A stretch of DNA of 12,829 nucleotides, taken from contig JAEZLJ010000170.1 in the NCBI GenBank assembly GCA_023415275.1, positions 1-12,829 of the forward strand. Direction: 5' to 3'. The notes beneath the pieces were generated by a model. That model did no database searches. It had not been told where the DNA came from and was given only the letters and a program-made list of their open reading frames with translations. Positions 12,683-12,829 of this stretch are shown here, in pieces. Position numbers and translations under genes: made by a program. The stretch comes from Bacteroidota bacterium (GTDB lineage Bacteria; Bacteroidota; Bacteroidia; Chitinophagales; Chitinophagaceae). Every line of letters begins with the position of its first letter. Within the stretch, counting starts at the first letter, position 1.

Positions 12683-12829
12683 ATTCAATAGATAAGCCAC
12701 TGAAGCTAACACCTTCCGCAATGGAACCATGGTGATGCAGCCTGTAAATCTTTGACAATAACCCGGGAAACCAGCTATCAAAGGCATAGCTACGGTATAG
12801 CAACGCCCTATCTAAGCCCAGGATACTCC

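Noticed and set aside
12747..12754. AATCTTTG as a -7 box for a gene beyond the right edge
   Set aside because: Seven of eight positions match, but no downstream gene is visible in the window to test it.
12630..12827. - strand frame open from the right edge to a stop at 12630-12632 (about 65 codons)
   Set aside because: It overlaps the 3' end of the second YeeE gene by about 50 bases and shows no recognisable motif. It could be the end of a gene beyond the window, but the evidence is too thin to list; more sequence to the right would decide.

Overview
The window looks like chromosomal DNA from a Bacteroidota bacterium, most likely family Chitinophagaceae. This is inferred from the AT-leaning, moderate-GC composition, the scarcity of strong Shine-Dalgarno sequences, two exact Bacteroidota-type -7 boxes (TAACTTTG, consensus TAnnTTTG) placed at sensible distances from genes, and several protein types common in that group (GYF_2/DUF4339 membrane protein, YMGG-like glycine-zipper lipoprotein, multi-PAS cytosolic histidine kinase, split YeeE pair). 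No tRNA, rRNA, CRISPR array, insertion sequence or phage gene is visible. The layout is a mosaic of mostly single-gene units on both strands, with hairpin terminators between several of them.

Positions 1-1225: the 3' end of a + strand gene running in from the left edge (possibly a zinc-dependent phospholipase C family protein), facing a - strand gene for a VTT/DedA-like inner-membrane protein. A short hairpin with a C(TTCG)G loop lies between them. Positions 1362-4375, all +: an ankyrin-repeat protein, a DUF4197 envelope protein, a serine-rich glycine-zipper lipoprotein followed by a textbook terminator, and a secreted protein that appears to be two copies of one alpha/beta domain. A bidirectional terminator separates the last from a - strand GYF_2 single-pass membrane protein (4458-5384).

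Positions 5633-10308: a RimJ/RimL-type acetyltransferase (+) converges, 14 bases apart, on a large cytosolic histidine kinase with four PAS domains and no receiver domain (-). Then come an unrecognised membrane-anchored coiled-coil protein (+) with its own terminator, and a second GNAT acetyltransferase (-). Positions 10436-10849 (+) encode a DUF2007-like domain joined to a zinc ribbon, behind a good -7 box.

Positions 10850-12682 are the most coherent functional unit: a small single-domain rhodanese followed by two half-length YeeE/YedE membrane proteins, each with the family's cysteine motif. Together they suggest import of reduced sulfur (thiosulfate-type) and its handling as persulfide in the cytoplasm. 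The region before the rhodanese holds a GTGA-N6-TCAC dyad, an exact FNR-type palindrome (TTGATGATCATCAA) and a third dyad. This suggests control by Crp/Fnr-family regulators, hence by oxygen, redox or reactive nitrogen/sulfur. The YeeE pair also has its own -7 box. This is the strongest lead in the window; it resembles known sulfur-uptake gene sets, so the regulatory architecture rather than the genes is the less expected part.
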